Positions 1-8,122 of a stretch of DNA of 64,000 bases are shown here, piece by piece (the stretch's first letter is position 1; every line of letters starts with the position of its first letter). The notes under the pieces were generated by a model that had not been told where the DNA came from, did not search any database, and saw only the letters and a program-made list of their open reading frames with translations. Both the position numbers and the translations under genes were made by a program. This DNA is from Hyunsoonleella jejuensis (GTDB lineage Bacteria; Bacteroidota; Bacteroidia; Flavobacteriales; Flavobacteriaceae): positions 434,001 through 498,000 of the forward strand of contig NZ_FOFN01000002.1 in assembly GCF_900111025.1 (NCBI RefSeq), written 5' to 3'.

Positions 1-1226
1 GGATCTATATTGGAATGTTTTTGATCTACATAGGCCAATTTAGCCGTATCTCCAACGATAAATTCGCCTTTATCAGGGGTTTCCTCACCCATTATCATTC
101 TGAAAATTGTGGTTTTACCAGCTCCATTGGGGCCAATAATACCAACAATCCCTGCTTGTGGTAATTTGAAGTTTAAATCGTCATACAGTAATTTATCACC
201 ATATCCTTTAGCAACACCCTTAGCTTCAATTACACTAGTTCCTAAACGAGGTCCGTTAGGAATGTATATTTCTAGTTTTTCATCAAGCTGTTTTTGGTCT
301 TGACTCATTAGTTTATCGTAGTTTTTTAAACGCGCCTTTTGTTTAGTTTGGCGCCCTTTTGCCCCTTGCCTTACCCATTCCAGCTCGCGTTCCAATGTCT
401 TCTGGCGTTTAGAGGCTGCCTTCCCTTCCTGAGCCATTCGTTTAGATTTTTGATCTAGCCAAGAGGAATAGTTTCCTTTCCAAGGAATACCTTCACCTCT
501 GTCCAACTCTAGAATCCAACCCGCCACATTATCTAAGAAATACCTATCATGCGTTACGGCTATCACAGTACCTTTATATTGTGCTAAATGATGCTCTAAC
601 CAATGTACCGATTCTGCATCTAAGTGGTTGGTAGGCTCATCTAAAAGGAGTACATCTGGCTCTTGTAAAAGTAAACGACATAAGGCAACCCGCCTGCGCT
701 CACCACCAGATAACACGCTAATTTTCTTATCGCCTTCTGGAGTTCGTAGGGCATCCATTGCTATCTCTAGCTTAGTATCTAGCTCCCAGGCATTAGCGGC
801 ATCAATTTGATCCTGCAATTCAGCTTGTCGATTCATCAGTTTCTCCATCTTATCAGGATCACTATACACCTCTTCTAAACCAAATTGATCATTAATTTTA
901 TTGTATTCATCAAGAATAGCGACGGTTTCTGCTGCTCCTTCGCGAACTACTTCCATTACGGTTTTCTCCTCATCAAGTTGTGGTTCTTGTTCTAGATATC
1001 CAACAGAATAATCTTGAGAAAACACCACATCACCTTGATAATTTTTGTCAACACCTGCAATTATTTTCAGTAATGTAGACTTACCAGAACCGTTAAGACC
1101 TAAGATGCCTATTTTGGCTCCGTAGAAAAAACTTAAATAAATATTTTTTAAAACTGGCGTATTTGCACTTTGGAATGTCTTAGTAACACCAGACATTGAA
1201 AAAATTATCTTTTTATCGTCACTCAT
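1..1226 (-). CDS. ettA: Energy-dependent translational throttle protein EttA-like ABC-F ATPase (3' end outside window)
   Basis: This is a cytosolic ABC-F protein with two ATP-binding cassettes, of the type that binds the ribosomal E site and couples translation to ATP/ADP ratio. The start is the ATG at 1226 ([16 protein letters not shown]). The first cassette has Walker [10 protein letters not shown], signature LSGGERRR and [11 protein letters not shown]. It is followed by the charged linker with [12 protein letters not shown], and the second cassette has Walker [10 protein letters not shown]. About 408 codons are present. The family is usually about 560 residues, so roughly the last 150 lie left of the window. 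The short linker and the sequence around [17 protein letters not shown] match EttA better than Uup or YheS, from memory of the family. Confidence 0.93.
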   Translation of the reverse strand, partial: MSDDKKIIFSMSGVTKTFQSANTPVLKNIYLSFFYGAKIGILGLNGSGKSTLLKIIAGVDKNYQGDVVFSQDYSVGYLEQEPQLDEEKTVMEVVREGAAETVAILDEYNKINDQFGLEEVYSDPDKMEKLMNRQAELQDQIDAANAWELDTKLEIAMDALRTPEGDKKISVLSGGERRRVALCRLLLQEPDVLLLDEPTNHLDAESVHWLEHHLAQYKGTVIAVTHDRYFLDNVAGWILELDRGEGIPWKGNYSSWLDQKSKRMAQEGKAASKRQKTLERELEWVRQGAKGRQTKQKARLKNYDKLMSQDQKQLDEKLEIYIPNGPRLGTSVIEAKGVAKGYGDKLLYDDLNFKLPQAGIVGIIGPNGAGKTTIFRMIMGEETPDKGEFIVGDTAKLAYVDQKHSNID

Positions 1227-1315
1227 CTTTTACGTTTATTTGTTGCTACCTTTAATTGTTAATCGACTTTTGGTAAATTGGAAATCTAAAATTGTTATTC
1301 GTAAATCTAAAATCT

Positions 1316-1498
1316 CTAAACTCTTCCCTTTAAAGCATTAAACACCCATGCTATTGCAAAAAAACCTATACCCACAGTTGCAAAGCCCCAACCTGCTACA
1401 TCATCGTATCTGTATGCGCCCATTAAAATTAACACAACACCCATAACAATCATTAAAATGGTTGCCCATGCTAAAACCGTATTCTTATTCATCGCCAT
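1316..1498 (-). CDS. CAL67264-family small membrane protein
   Basis: This is a 60-residue protein with two predicted membrane helices (about residues 8-27 and 36-55), separated by a short loop around YRYDDVAGW. The length and the MAMNKNTVLAWATI start match a small uncharacterised family common in Flavobacteriaceae that I recognise as CAL67264. No catalytic motif is visible. It lies between ettA and the pirin genes on the same strand, with a terminator hairpin upstream that separates it from the pirins. Its role is unknown. Confidence 0.8.
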   Translation of the reverse strand: MAMNKNTVLAWATILMIVMGVVLILMGAYRYDDVAGWGFATVGIGFFAIAWVFNALKGRV

Positions 1499-1550
1499 AA
1501 TGTTTCTATTATTAGTTAGTTGGAAGCAAATATCGTAGTTTTAAATAAAA

Positions 1551-1574
1551 AAAGCACCTACTTCTAGGTGCTTT
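1551..1574 (-). terminator. Rho-independent terminator after pirin gene
   Basis: A 10-bp perfect stem (AAAGCACCTA / TAGGTGCTTT) with a CTTC loop is flanked by A-rich sequence on the left. Read on the minus strand, it ends in a U-rich run. It lies 25 bp past the stop of the pirin gene that ends at 1599. Confidence 0.8.
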
Positions 1575-1598
1575 TTCGCTATTAATCCATAAAACAAA

Positions 1599-2315
1599 TT
1601 AGTTCATAGGAACTTCAATAATGATTACTTCCGAACTTTCATGCGCTGCAACATCAACACTATCAATATCCCAGACACCAATAGCATCTCTTTTATTCAA
1701 ACTTTTTCCAGAAACTTCTATACTACCATCTACAACGAAAATGTAAAAACCATTATCAGTATTTTTAGGCTTTAAAGCAACTGAATTATCTTTATCTAAA
1801 TCAGTTCTGTAGATATATGCTTGTTGACTAATTGGTAACGCATCACCTTCTGTTTTGTCCTTTGGAGCCACAACGGTCTGTAACTTATTTTTACATTCAG
1901 AAATATCAAACTTACACTGTTCATAATTAGGGGCTACGCCCATTTCCTCTGGAATAATCCATAGCTGTAAAAAGTTGACTTCATCTGTTTGGCTGTCATT
2001 AAATTCGGAATGGGTTAAGCCAGTACCCGCACTCATTACTTGCACTTCACCAACTTCAATGGCACGTTTATTTCCCATGCTATCTTTATGTGATAAAGCA
2101 CCTTTTAATGGAATAGAAATGATTTCCATATTCTGGTGCGGATGTGTTCCGAAACCCATAGTAGGCTGTACAAGGTCGTCATTTAATACGCGTAACTTCC
2201 CAAAATTCATGCGCTTTGGATTTTGGTAGCCCGCAAAACTAAAGGTGTGATGCGATTTTAACCAACCATGGTCTGCGAAACCTCTACTATCTGCTCTGTC
2301 AATTATAGTGTTCAT
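1599..2315 (-). CDS. Pirin family protein (YhaK-like)
   Basis: This is a bicupin pirin-family protein of 238 residues, close in size to the short YhaK-type pirins. The N-terminal cupin holds the metal-binding set: HPHQNMEIISI with two His and one Glu, then a further His in LSHKDS. The region around VMSAGTGLTHSEFN is typical of the family. The C-terminal cupin is more divergent. Pirins bind iron or other metals, and some have quercetin 2,3-dioxygenase activity or act as redox sensors. Which applies here cannot be told from sequence. It lies 70 bp downstream of a second pirin on the same strand, and probably belongs to the same MarR-linked stress cluster. Confidence 0.9.
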   Translation of the reverse strand: MNTIIDRADSRGFADHGWLKSHHTFSFAGYQNPKRMNFGKLRVLNDDLVQPTMGFGTHPHQNMEIISIPLKGALSHKDSMGNKRAIEVGEVQVMSAGTGLTHSEFNDSQTDEVNFLQLWIIPEEMGVAPNYEQCKFDISECKNKLQTVVAPKDKTEGDALPISQQAYIYRTDLDKDNSVALKPKNTDNGFYIFVVDGSIEVSGKSLNKRDAIGVWDIDSVDVAAHESSEVIIIEVPMN

Positions 2316-2385
2316 ATTATGTATTATTTAGAATTATTCTCAAAATATCACAGTTAAAAAATCAGGACATTTGAACTTACATTTA

Positions 2386-3258
2386 TTAATTAGCTGGTAG
2401 AAAACCCATTTTCCCCATCTGATAATCACGCATTGCCTCCATAATCTCGGTTTGGGTATTCATCACGTAAGGGCCATATGTTGTTACCGGCTCGTTTAAA
2501 GGCTCACCAGAAAGGAACAGCAATTTACTATCTGAATTGGCCTCAACTGAAAATCCTTCTCCATCTTGGTTAAACTGAATTAGTTGATTCTCATTCAATT
2601 TTAAAGATTCCAATTCATTTATAGTAACATCACCTTTCAACAAATAAATCATCGATTGGTGTAATTTAGGAACTTCAATCTCATAACGTCCACCAGTGTC
2701 AACATCTATAATAAAAGCGTTTACAGAAGTCTGTGTTTTTATACGCCCATAAACCCCTTCTAATTCTCCGGCTATTATTTGAATGTTTACTTTCTTATCA
2801 TCTGATGCAACCGTTCTAAAATCTTCATTCGTCACATGTTGATAATTGGCTTCCATCATTTTCTTTTCAGCGGGTAAATTCAACCATAACTGAATACCTT
2901 CAAGTACACCTCCTTTTTGCACGAAGCTCTTTGTTGGTGCTTCTGCATGAATAATGCCTCTACCTGCTGTTGTCCACTGTACATCACCTGCTTTTACCAC
3001 ACTTTCATTTCCAAGTGAATCTCTATGCAGTTGTTCCCCTTGCACCAAAAAGGTTATTGGTTCAAAACCGCGATGTGGATGAGGGCCTAAATCAAACGGA
3101 TTATTTCGTTCTGAGATTTCATAAGGGCCGTAATGGTGCAATAATATAAATGGGTCTATAGAATCTATAGTTCTTGTAGGTATGGGTTGCCTTAATCGTA
3201 TCGGTCCCATATTTACGAAATCGCTTCGCCCTACTGTTTTTATGGTATTAAATTTCAT
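2386..3258 (-). CDS. Pirin family protein
   Basis: This is a full-length bicupin pirin of 290 residues. The metal ligands are visible in HPHRGFEPITFLVQGEQLHRDS (first part HPHRGFE, then the later His) and in the GRGIIHAEAP segment. The C-terminal pirin domain ends with GEPLNEPVTTYGPYVMN, a hallmark of the family. The function is probably that of a metal-dependent oxygenase or a redox-responsive protein. A perfect 18-bp palindrome sits 17 bp upstream of the start, beside the marR gene, so it is probably directly controlled by that regulator. The start MKFNTIKTVGRSD is the only good candidate. Confidence 0.92.
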   Translation of the reverse strand: MKFNTIKTVGRSDFVNMGPIRLRQPIPTRTIDSIDPFILLHHYGPYEISERNNPFDLGPHPHRGFEPITFLVQGEQLHRDSLGNESVVKAGDVQWTTAGRGIIHAEAPTKSFVQKGGVLEGIQLWLNLPAEKKMMEANYQHVTNEDFRTVASDDKKVNIQIIAGELEGVYGRIKTQTSVNAFIIDVDTGGRYEIEVPKLHQSMIYLLKGDVTINELESLKLNENQLIQFNQDGEGFSVEANSDSKLLFLSGEPLNEPVTTYGPYVMNTQTEIMEAMRDYQMGKMGFLPAN

Positions 3259-3274
3259 AATAATTACTTTATAT

Positions 3275-3292
3275 TAGTTTCCATGGAAACTA
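3275..3292. promoter_or_regulatory. Perfect 18-bp palindrome, candidate MarR operator
   Basis: TAGTTTCCATGGAAACTA is a perfect inverted repeat in the 53-bp gap between marR and the downstream pirin. Its core TTCCATGGAA matches TTCCAAGGAA at 4359-4368, upstream of the FMN reductase. Both sites flank the same MarR gene, and palindromes of this size are typical MarR-dimer sites. Binding is inferred. Confidence 0.6.
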
Positions 3293-3311
3293 TTGGATTA
3301 AAAAAACACGA

Positions 3312-3749
3312 CTATCGCATTTTATCAAGCAGATTACTTAATTGTTCTGCTTCTTCTTCACTCAAATTCTTCAACAAATCTCTATTGAAATCATTTGGTA
3401 TGGACTCTAAAAAGGTCTTTCCTTCTTTGGTTATAGCAATTTTTACAACACGTCTGTCATGGTCTGAAGGACAACGTTCAATGTAACTTTTAGCACATAA
3501 TTTATCCATTAGCCGTGTTGCGTTAGGCGAACGCTCTATCATTCTATCTTTAATGGTTTGCACGTTCAATGGCTCGTTTGCTCCATTTAAAATTCTTAAA
3601 ATATTGTATTGTTGGGGAGAAATACCGTATGCCTTAAAAAACTCATTTTGATGACTCATTATCCAATTTGATGTATAGATAATATTTAATAAAGCCTTAA
3701 CCCTATTATTTGCAAACGTAGAATTTATATCTTTTGATAAATCACCCAT
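3312..3749 (-). CDS. MarR family transcriptional regulator
   Basis: This is a 145-residue winged-helix repressor-type protein. The helix-turn-helix and wing are seen in QYNILRILNG, IKDRMIERSPNATRLMDKL and the wing sequence RCPSDHDRRVVKIAITKEGK, where the DxDRR-type motif is diagnostic. Two cysteines near the recognition helix and wing (KLCAKSYIERC) could be redox-sensitive, but that is inference. It starts 33 bp after the stop of the FMN reductase gene and is probably co-transcribed with it. Palindromes lie upstream of the FMN reductase and upstream of the next pirin. This layout suggests autoregulation and control of the pirins in response to electrophiles, quinones or oxidants. Confidence 0.93.
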   Translation of the reverse strand: MGDLSKDINSTFANNRVKALLNIIYTSNWIMSHQNEFFKAYGISPQQYNILRILNGANEPLNVQTIKDRMIERSPNATRLMDKLCAKSYIERCPSDHDRRVVKIAITKEGKTFLESIPNDFNRDLLKNLSEEEAEQLSNLLDKMR

Positions 3750-3782
3750 CTTTCGTATTTAGTTTTCAGTCGCAGTTGTGAA

Positions 3783-4313
3783 TTATAAAGTTGATTTAAA
3801 GGTTCCTACCTTTTCTTTTAATTCTTCATCTAATTCCGAATTAACAATTTTTCCATCTGAAAAATTATCACCAAACGATGGTAACGAAAACACCTCAACT
3901 ATATTAGCCTCATGCCTTGGAAAACGGTCTTGTGCGATACCTAAAACTGAAGCTCCTCCTCTAGGCCCCGGAGATGTTGCCATCAACAACATTGGTTTTC
4001 CAAAAAAAGTTTTACCTTCTATTCTTGACATCCAATCGAACAAATTCTTAAATACAGTCGAATAAGCACCGTTGTGCTCTGCTAAAGACAGTACGATACC
4101 ATCAGATGATTTTATCAAATTTAAAAATCGATGCGCATCATCTGGAATACCCTTTTCACTTTCTAAATCTATACCGTATAACGGCAAATCAAAATCATTT
4201 AAATCTAAAACTTCTACGTCTACATCTTCAACTAAACTTGAAGCATAAACGGCTAGTTGCTTATTTATTGAGGTTTTACTATTACTCCCTGCAAATGTTA
4301 TAATCTTTTTCAT
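3783..4313 (-). CDS. NADPH-dependent FMN reductase family protein
   Basis: This is a 176-residue flavodoxin-fold oxidoreductase. The FMN phosphate-binding loop is GSNSKTSINKQ at residues 9-19. The second flavin loop is SLAEHNGAYSTVFKNLFDW, and MATSPGPRGG completes the site. Such enzymes reduce FMN, quinones, azo compounds or chromate with NAD(P)H. It is the first gene of a probable two-gene unit with marR. A near-palindrome is centred about 50 bp upstream of its start, which supports induction by the MarR-sensed stress. The true substrate cannot be predicted. Confidence 0.92.
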   Translation of the reverse strand: MKKIITFAGSNSKTSINKQLAVYASSLVEDVDVEVLDLNDFDLPLYGIDLESEKGIPDDAHRFLNLIKSSDGIVLSLAEHNGAYSTVFKNLFDWMSRIEGKTFFGKPMLLMATSPGPRGGASVLGIAQDRFPRHEANIVEVFSLPSFGDNFSDGKIVNSELDEELKEKVGTFKSTL

Positions 4314-4353
4314 ATTGTTCTTTATTTGACTTCAAAGATAGTATTTATAATTT

Positions 4354-4371
4354 TATATTCCAAGGAATATA
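4354..4371. promoter_or_regulatory. Near-palindrome, second candidate MarR operator
   Basis: TATATTCCAAGGAATATA has 8-bp perfectly inverted arms around a central AA. The core TTCCAAGGAA differs from the site at 3275-3292 by one central base. A possible extra half-site, TTTCCATG, follows at about 4372-4379. It lies 41 bp upstream of the FMN reductase start. Confidence 0.55.
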
Positions 4372-4454
4372 TTTCCATGTTATATATTTTAACAAATTAT
4401 TCACTTTTTATACAGGAATTGGTTTTGTAAATTCGTGTACAAATAAAAACACCT

Positions 4455-6098
4455 ATGGATATCAACTTCAATAAAAATGAAGATCATAATAAATTATTAG
4501 TCTCTGAACTTAACAAACGCTTAGCTAAAGTAAGTTTAGGTGGCGGAAAATCACGAATAGAAAAGCTACACAGCAAAGGCAAACTTACGGCTAGAGAGCG
4601 TATTGACTATTTATTGGACGCTAAAGCCAAGTCCATAGAAATCGCTGCGTTTGCTGGAGAAGATATGTATGCAGAACATGGTGGTTGTCCCTCAGGAGGT
4701 GTCGTGGTAAAAATTGGCTACATTAAAGGCAAGCAATGTATTGTAGTGGCTAACGACGCTACTGTTAAAGCTGGTGCTTGGTTCCCCATTACAGGGAAAA
4801 AGAATCTTCGCGCACAAGAAATAGCTATTGAAAACCGATTGCCAATTATTTATTTGGTAGATTCTGCAGGCGTATATCTACCCATGCAAGATGAAATTTT
4901 TCCTGACAAGGAACATTTTGGACGCATATTTAGAAACAACGCAGTAATGAGTAGTATGGGCATAACCCAAATTGCTGCTGTTATGGGAAGTTGTGTTGCA
5001 GGTGGTGCCTACCTTCCTATTATGAGCGATGAAGCTTTAATAGTTGATAAAACTGGGAGTATATTTTTGGCAGGAAGTTATTTAGTAAAAGCGGCCATTG
5101 GTGAAACTATAGATAATGAAACTTTAGGAGGCGCAACAACGCACTGTGAAATTTCTGGTGTTACCGATTATAAGGCCAAAGACGATAAAGATGCTTTAGA
5201 TAAAATAAAAAACATTGTTGATAAAATAGGTGATTACGATAAGGCTGGATTTAATAGAATTGAAGCAAAAAAACCAACCGAAAACCCTGAAGATATTTTT
5301 GGTATTCTTCCAAAAAGTCGTGCGGACCAATACGACATGTATGAAATCATCAAACGATTAGTGGATAATTCAGAATACCAAGAATACAAAGCGGGTTTCG
5401 GACAAACGATTATAACTTGCTATGCGCGAATTGATGGTTGGGCTGTTGGTATTGTAGCAAATCAACGTCAGGTTGTAAAAACCACAGGCTCTAAAACGAA
5501 ACCGACTGAAATGCAGTTTGGTGGTGTGATATACAACGATTCCGCTGATAAAGCTACACGGTTTATTGCCAATTGTAATCAAAAGAAAATTCCTTTAGTG
5601 TTTCTCCAAGATGTTACAGGATTTATGGTAGGTAGTAAAAGTGAACATTCTGGTATTATTAAAGATGGTGCTAAAATGGTTAATGCCGTTAGCAATTCGG
5701 TGGTGCCAAAATTCACTGTAATCATTGGGAATAGTTATGGTGCAGGTAATTACGCCATGTGTGGGAAAGCTTATGATCCAAGATTAATTTTCGCATGGCC
5801 TAGTGCAGAACTTGCTGTAATGAGTGGAAATTCCGCTGCAAAAGTTTTATTGCAAATAGAAAAAGCATCACTAGAAAAACAAGGTGAAAAAATTACTCCT
5901 GAAAAAGAAGAAGCACTATTCAATAAAATAAAAGACCGCTATGATAATCAAGTTTCTCCTTATTACGCTGCTGCAAGAATTTGGACAGATGCTGTAATTA
6001 ATCCCTTAGACACAAGAACTTGGATTTCTATGGGTATTGAGGCTGCTAATCATGCCCCTATAGAAAAACCCTTTAATTTGGGGGTTTTGCAAGTTTAA
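4455..6098 (+). CDS. Acyl-CoA carboxylase, carboxyltransferase (beta) subunit
   Basis: This is a 547-residue biotin-dependent carboxyltransferase with two crotonase-fold halves. The N-half has GKLTARERIDYLLD and the oxyanion segments GSCVAGGAYLP; the C-half has GNSYGAGNYAMCGKAYDP. It would move CO2 from carboxybiotin to acetyl-, propionyl- or methylcrotonyl-CoA in the cytosol. The length fits the methylcrotonyl/propionyl class (PccB, MccB). The biotin carboxylase and carrier subunits are not adjacent, so substrate choice is open. A variant -7 element (TAAATTCG, 4428-4435) sits 20 bp upstream of the ATG. A bidirectional terminator follows. Confidence 0.93.
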   Translation: MDINFNKNEDHNKLLVSELNKRLAKVSLGGGKSRIEKLHSKGKLTARERIDYLLDAKAKSIEIAAFAGEDMYAEHGGCPSGGVVVKIGYIKGKQCIVVANDATVKAGAWFPITGKKNLRAQEIAIENRLPIIYLVDSAGVYLPMQDEIFPDKEHFGRIFRNNAVMSSMGITQIAAVMGSCVAGGAYLPIMSDEALIVDKTGSIFLAGSYLVKAAIGETIDNETLGGATTHCEISGVTDYKAKDDKDALDKIKNIVDKIGDYDKAGFNRIEAKKPTENPEDIFGILPKSRADQYDMYEIIKRLVDNSEYQEYKAGFGQTIITCYARIDGWAVGIVANQRQVVKTTGSKTKPTEMQFGGVIYNDSADKATRFIANCNQKKIPLVFLQDVTGFMVGSKSEHSGIIKDGAKMVNAVSNSVVPKFTVIIGNSYGAGNYAMCGKAYDPRLIFAWPSAELAVMSGNSAAKVLLQIEKASLEKQGEKITPEKEEALFNKIKDRYDNQVSPYYAAARIWTDAVINPLDTRTWISMGIEAANHAPIEKPFNLGVLQV

Positions 6099-6127
6099 TA
6101 TTTTTAAAACGAACTTACTACAAAAAA

Positions 6128-6150
6128 GAGGCTTCCTCCATGAAAGCCTC
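6128..6150. terminator. Bidirectional terminator between convergent genes
   Basis: GAGGCTT and AAGCCTC form a 7-bp stem around a 9-nt loop, with an A-run on the left and a T-rich stretch on the right. It separates the acyl-CoA carboxylase gene from convergent sppA. Confidence 0.7.
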
Positions 6151-6190
6151 CTTTGGTTTATTTTGAGATTACTACTTTCGCAGGAATTTC

Positions 6191-7954
6191 TTATTTTATC
6201 TCCGTACTAAAAGGAAACAACAACTGTACACCTTTTTTCTGGGACAAACGTTTTACCTCTTTAATGAGTTTATAGTTTTCTTCTCCGAGTTCTTCAGCTA
6301 AAATTTGCTCTTTTGCTTTTGCTAGTCCAAAGGTTTCTAACATCTCGTCAAGATTTCTTTCAAATATTGGGTATTCTCGAATGTTGTAATCTTCAATCTC
6401 AGCAGCCTCAGCAGCATATTTAAGTGCCAAATCTAAACCGCCTAATTCGTCTACCAAACCTCTCTCTAACGCATCATTTCCAGTCCAAACACGACCTTGA
6501 GCTATTTCCTCAACTTGTTCAGCGGTTAAATTTCGTCCTTCGGCAACACGTTTTGTAAACAGGCTGTATACATCAATAACACCTTCTTTTATGTACTTGT
6601 GTTGGTTTTCACTTAAAGGTTCAAAAATACTATAGGTTACTGCATTGGTATTGGTTACTACTTGTTCAGCGTTTATACCCATATTATCAGCAAGGTTTTT
6701 AAAGTTTGGCAAAGTTCCAAACACACCTATACTCCCTGTAATTGTTGTAGGTTCAGCAAAAACTTTATCCGCATTTGTTGCTATGTAATATCCACCAGAT
6801 GCTGCCACGTCACCCATAGAAACAATAACGGGTTTTATTGTTTTAGTTAACTCAATTTCACGCCAAATCAATTCGCTTGCCAATGCACTTCCACCAGGGG
6901 AATTTACACGTAAAATTATAGCTTTCACCTTATCATCGTCTCTAGCCTTTTTAATAGATTCGTTGATTGTAACATGACCTACAATACCTTTTCTCCCCTC
7001 ACCATACATAATATCGCCTTCGGCATAAATTACAGCAATTCTATTTTGGTTAGATTTAGTTCTTAACTTAGGCGCTACATATTTTGCATAATCTTCAACA
7101 GATACATAATTCAGTTTTTTATCTTGGGCAATACCTACAGCATCTTTTAAATCATTTACGTATTCATCGTAATAGGCAATTTTATCGACTAAATTAGATT
7201 TTACTGCCAGTACTGGTGTTCTTGCCAATAAGCTATCTGCAATTACGTCTAATTGTTCCACTGGAATATTTCTAGCTTCTGAAACTTCTTTTTTAATCTC
7301 AGACCAAAGGCCGTTTAGATATACTGAAATCTGCTCACGATTATTGTCACTCATTTCATTTTCTAGAAATGGCTCAACCGCACTTTTATATTTTCCATGG
7401 CGTACCACTTCCATTTTTATACCAGATTTTTCCTGAAAATCTTTAAAATACAAGCGTTCTGTATATAAGCCTTTAAATTCCATCATTCCAACGGGGTTGA
7501 TATATACCGTATCGGCAACCGAACTTAAGTAATAATCTTTTTGGGTGTAGATGTCGGCATACGCGACAATAAATTTCCCTGATGCTTTAAAATCCAATAA
7601 GGCATCGCGTAAGGTTTTGGTTTGGGTAATACCTGCCATGATAAAATTATTTTCTATTGAAATACCCTTTATTTTATCATCCGTTTTAGCATATTCTATA
7701 GCATCCACCAAATTGAACAAGCCATTTTTGTCATCTTCATTTAAAAATGGGTATTCTTTATAAATGGTTTTACCTGCATAGTCCTGTATGGGGAAATCCA
7801 GCTTTAAATCTAAAATAGAGTTAGACTTTACTTGTACCACGTCCTCTGAAGACCCTCCAAACAAAGCACCTATGATGATTAACCCGAAGAAACATAGGCC
7901 CAAAAACACAAAAATCCCAATAACTGTTGATAATACTCTTTTTATAAAATTCAT
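6191..7954 (-). CDS. sppA: Signal peptide peptidase SppA, 67-kDa type
   Basis: This is a 587-residue membrane-anchored serine protease that digests leftover signal peptides on the periplasmic side. One N-terminal membrane segment (about residues 7-31) is followed by two tandem S49 domains. The catalytic lysine is in HGKYKSAVEP (about residue 187) and the nucleophile serine is in MGDVAASGGYYIA (about residue 390), as in the E. coli Ser/Lys dyad enzyme. The length matches the long form. It is monocistronic in this view, convergent with the carboxylase gene and divergent from the MutS2-like gene. Confidence 0.95.
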   Translation of the reverse strand: MNFIKRVLSTVIGIFVFLGLCFFGLIIIGALFGGSSEDVVQVKSNSILDLKLDFPIQDYAGKTIYKEYPFLNEDDKNGLFNLVDAIEYAKTDDKIKGISIENNFIMAGITQTKTLRDALLDFKASGKFIVAYADIYTQKDYYLSSVADTVYINPVGMMEFKGLYTERLYFKDFQEKSGIKMEVVRHGKYKSAVEPFLENEMSDNNREQISVYLNGLWSEIKKEVSEARNIPVEQLDVIADSLLARTPVLAVKSNLVDKIAYYDEYVNDLKDAVGIAQDKKLNYVSVEDYAKYVAPKLRTKSNQNRIAVIYAEGDIMYGEGRKGIVGHVTINESIKKARDDDKVKAIILRVNSPGGSALASELIWREIELTKTIKPVIVSMGDVAASGGYYIATNADKVFAEPTTITGSIGVFGTLPNFKNLADNMGINAEQVVTNTNAVTYSIFEPLSENQHKYIKEGVIDVYSLFTKRVAEGRNLTAEQVEEIAQGRVWTGNDALERGLVDELGGLDLALKYAAEAAEIEDYNIREYPIFERNLDEMLETFGLAKAKEQILAEELGEENYKLIKEVKRLSQKKGVQLLFPFSTEIK

Positions 7955-8082
7955 TATTTTCTATTTTATTCGTTAGTCTGAAAAAAGTAAAATTGTTACA
8001 ACATATTTACTTTTTAACTCAGCTTTAGCATTTTTGGCAAATCTAACGATTCTTTAAATAATGTTAATACAGCAGATTACTT

Positions 8083-8090
8083 AACTTTGC
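8083..8090 (+). promoter_or_regulatory. -7 promoter element of the MutS2-like gene
   Basis: TAACTTTG matches the Bacteroidota sigma-ABfr -7 consensus TAnnTTTG and lies about 33 bp upstream of the start codon. Confidence 0.6.
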
Positions 8091-8122
8091 AATCTTAGAA
8101 AAAGAATTGCATTAAAAAAAGA

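Noticed and set aside
1270..1315. AAATCTAAAAT direct repeats after ettA
   Set aside because: Only two short AT-rich copies; not enough to call a repeat element.
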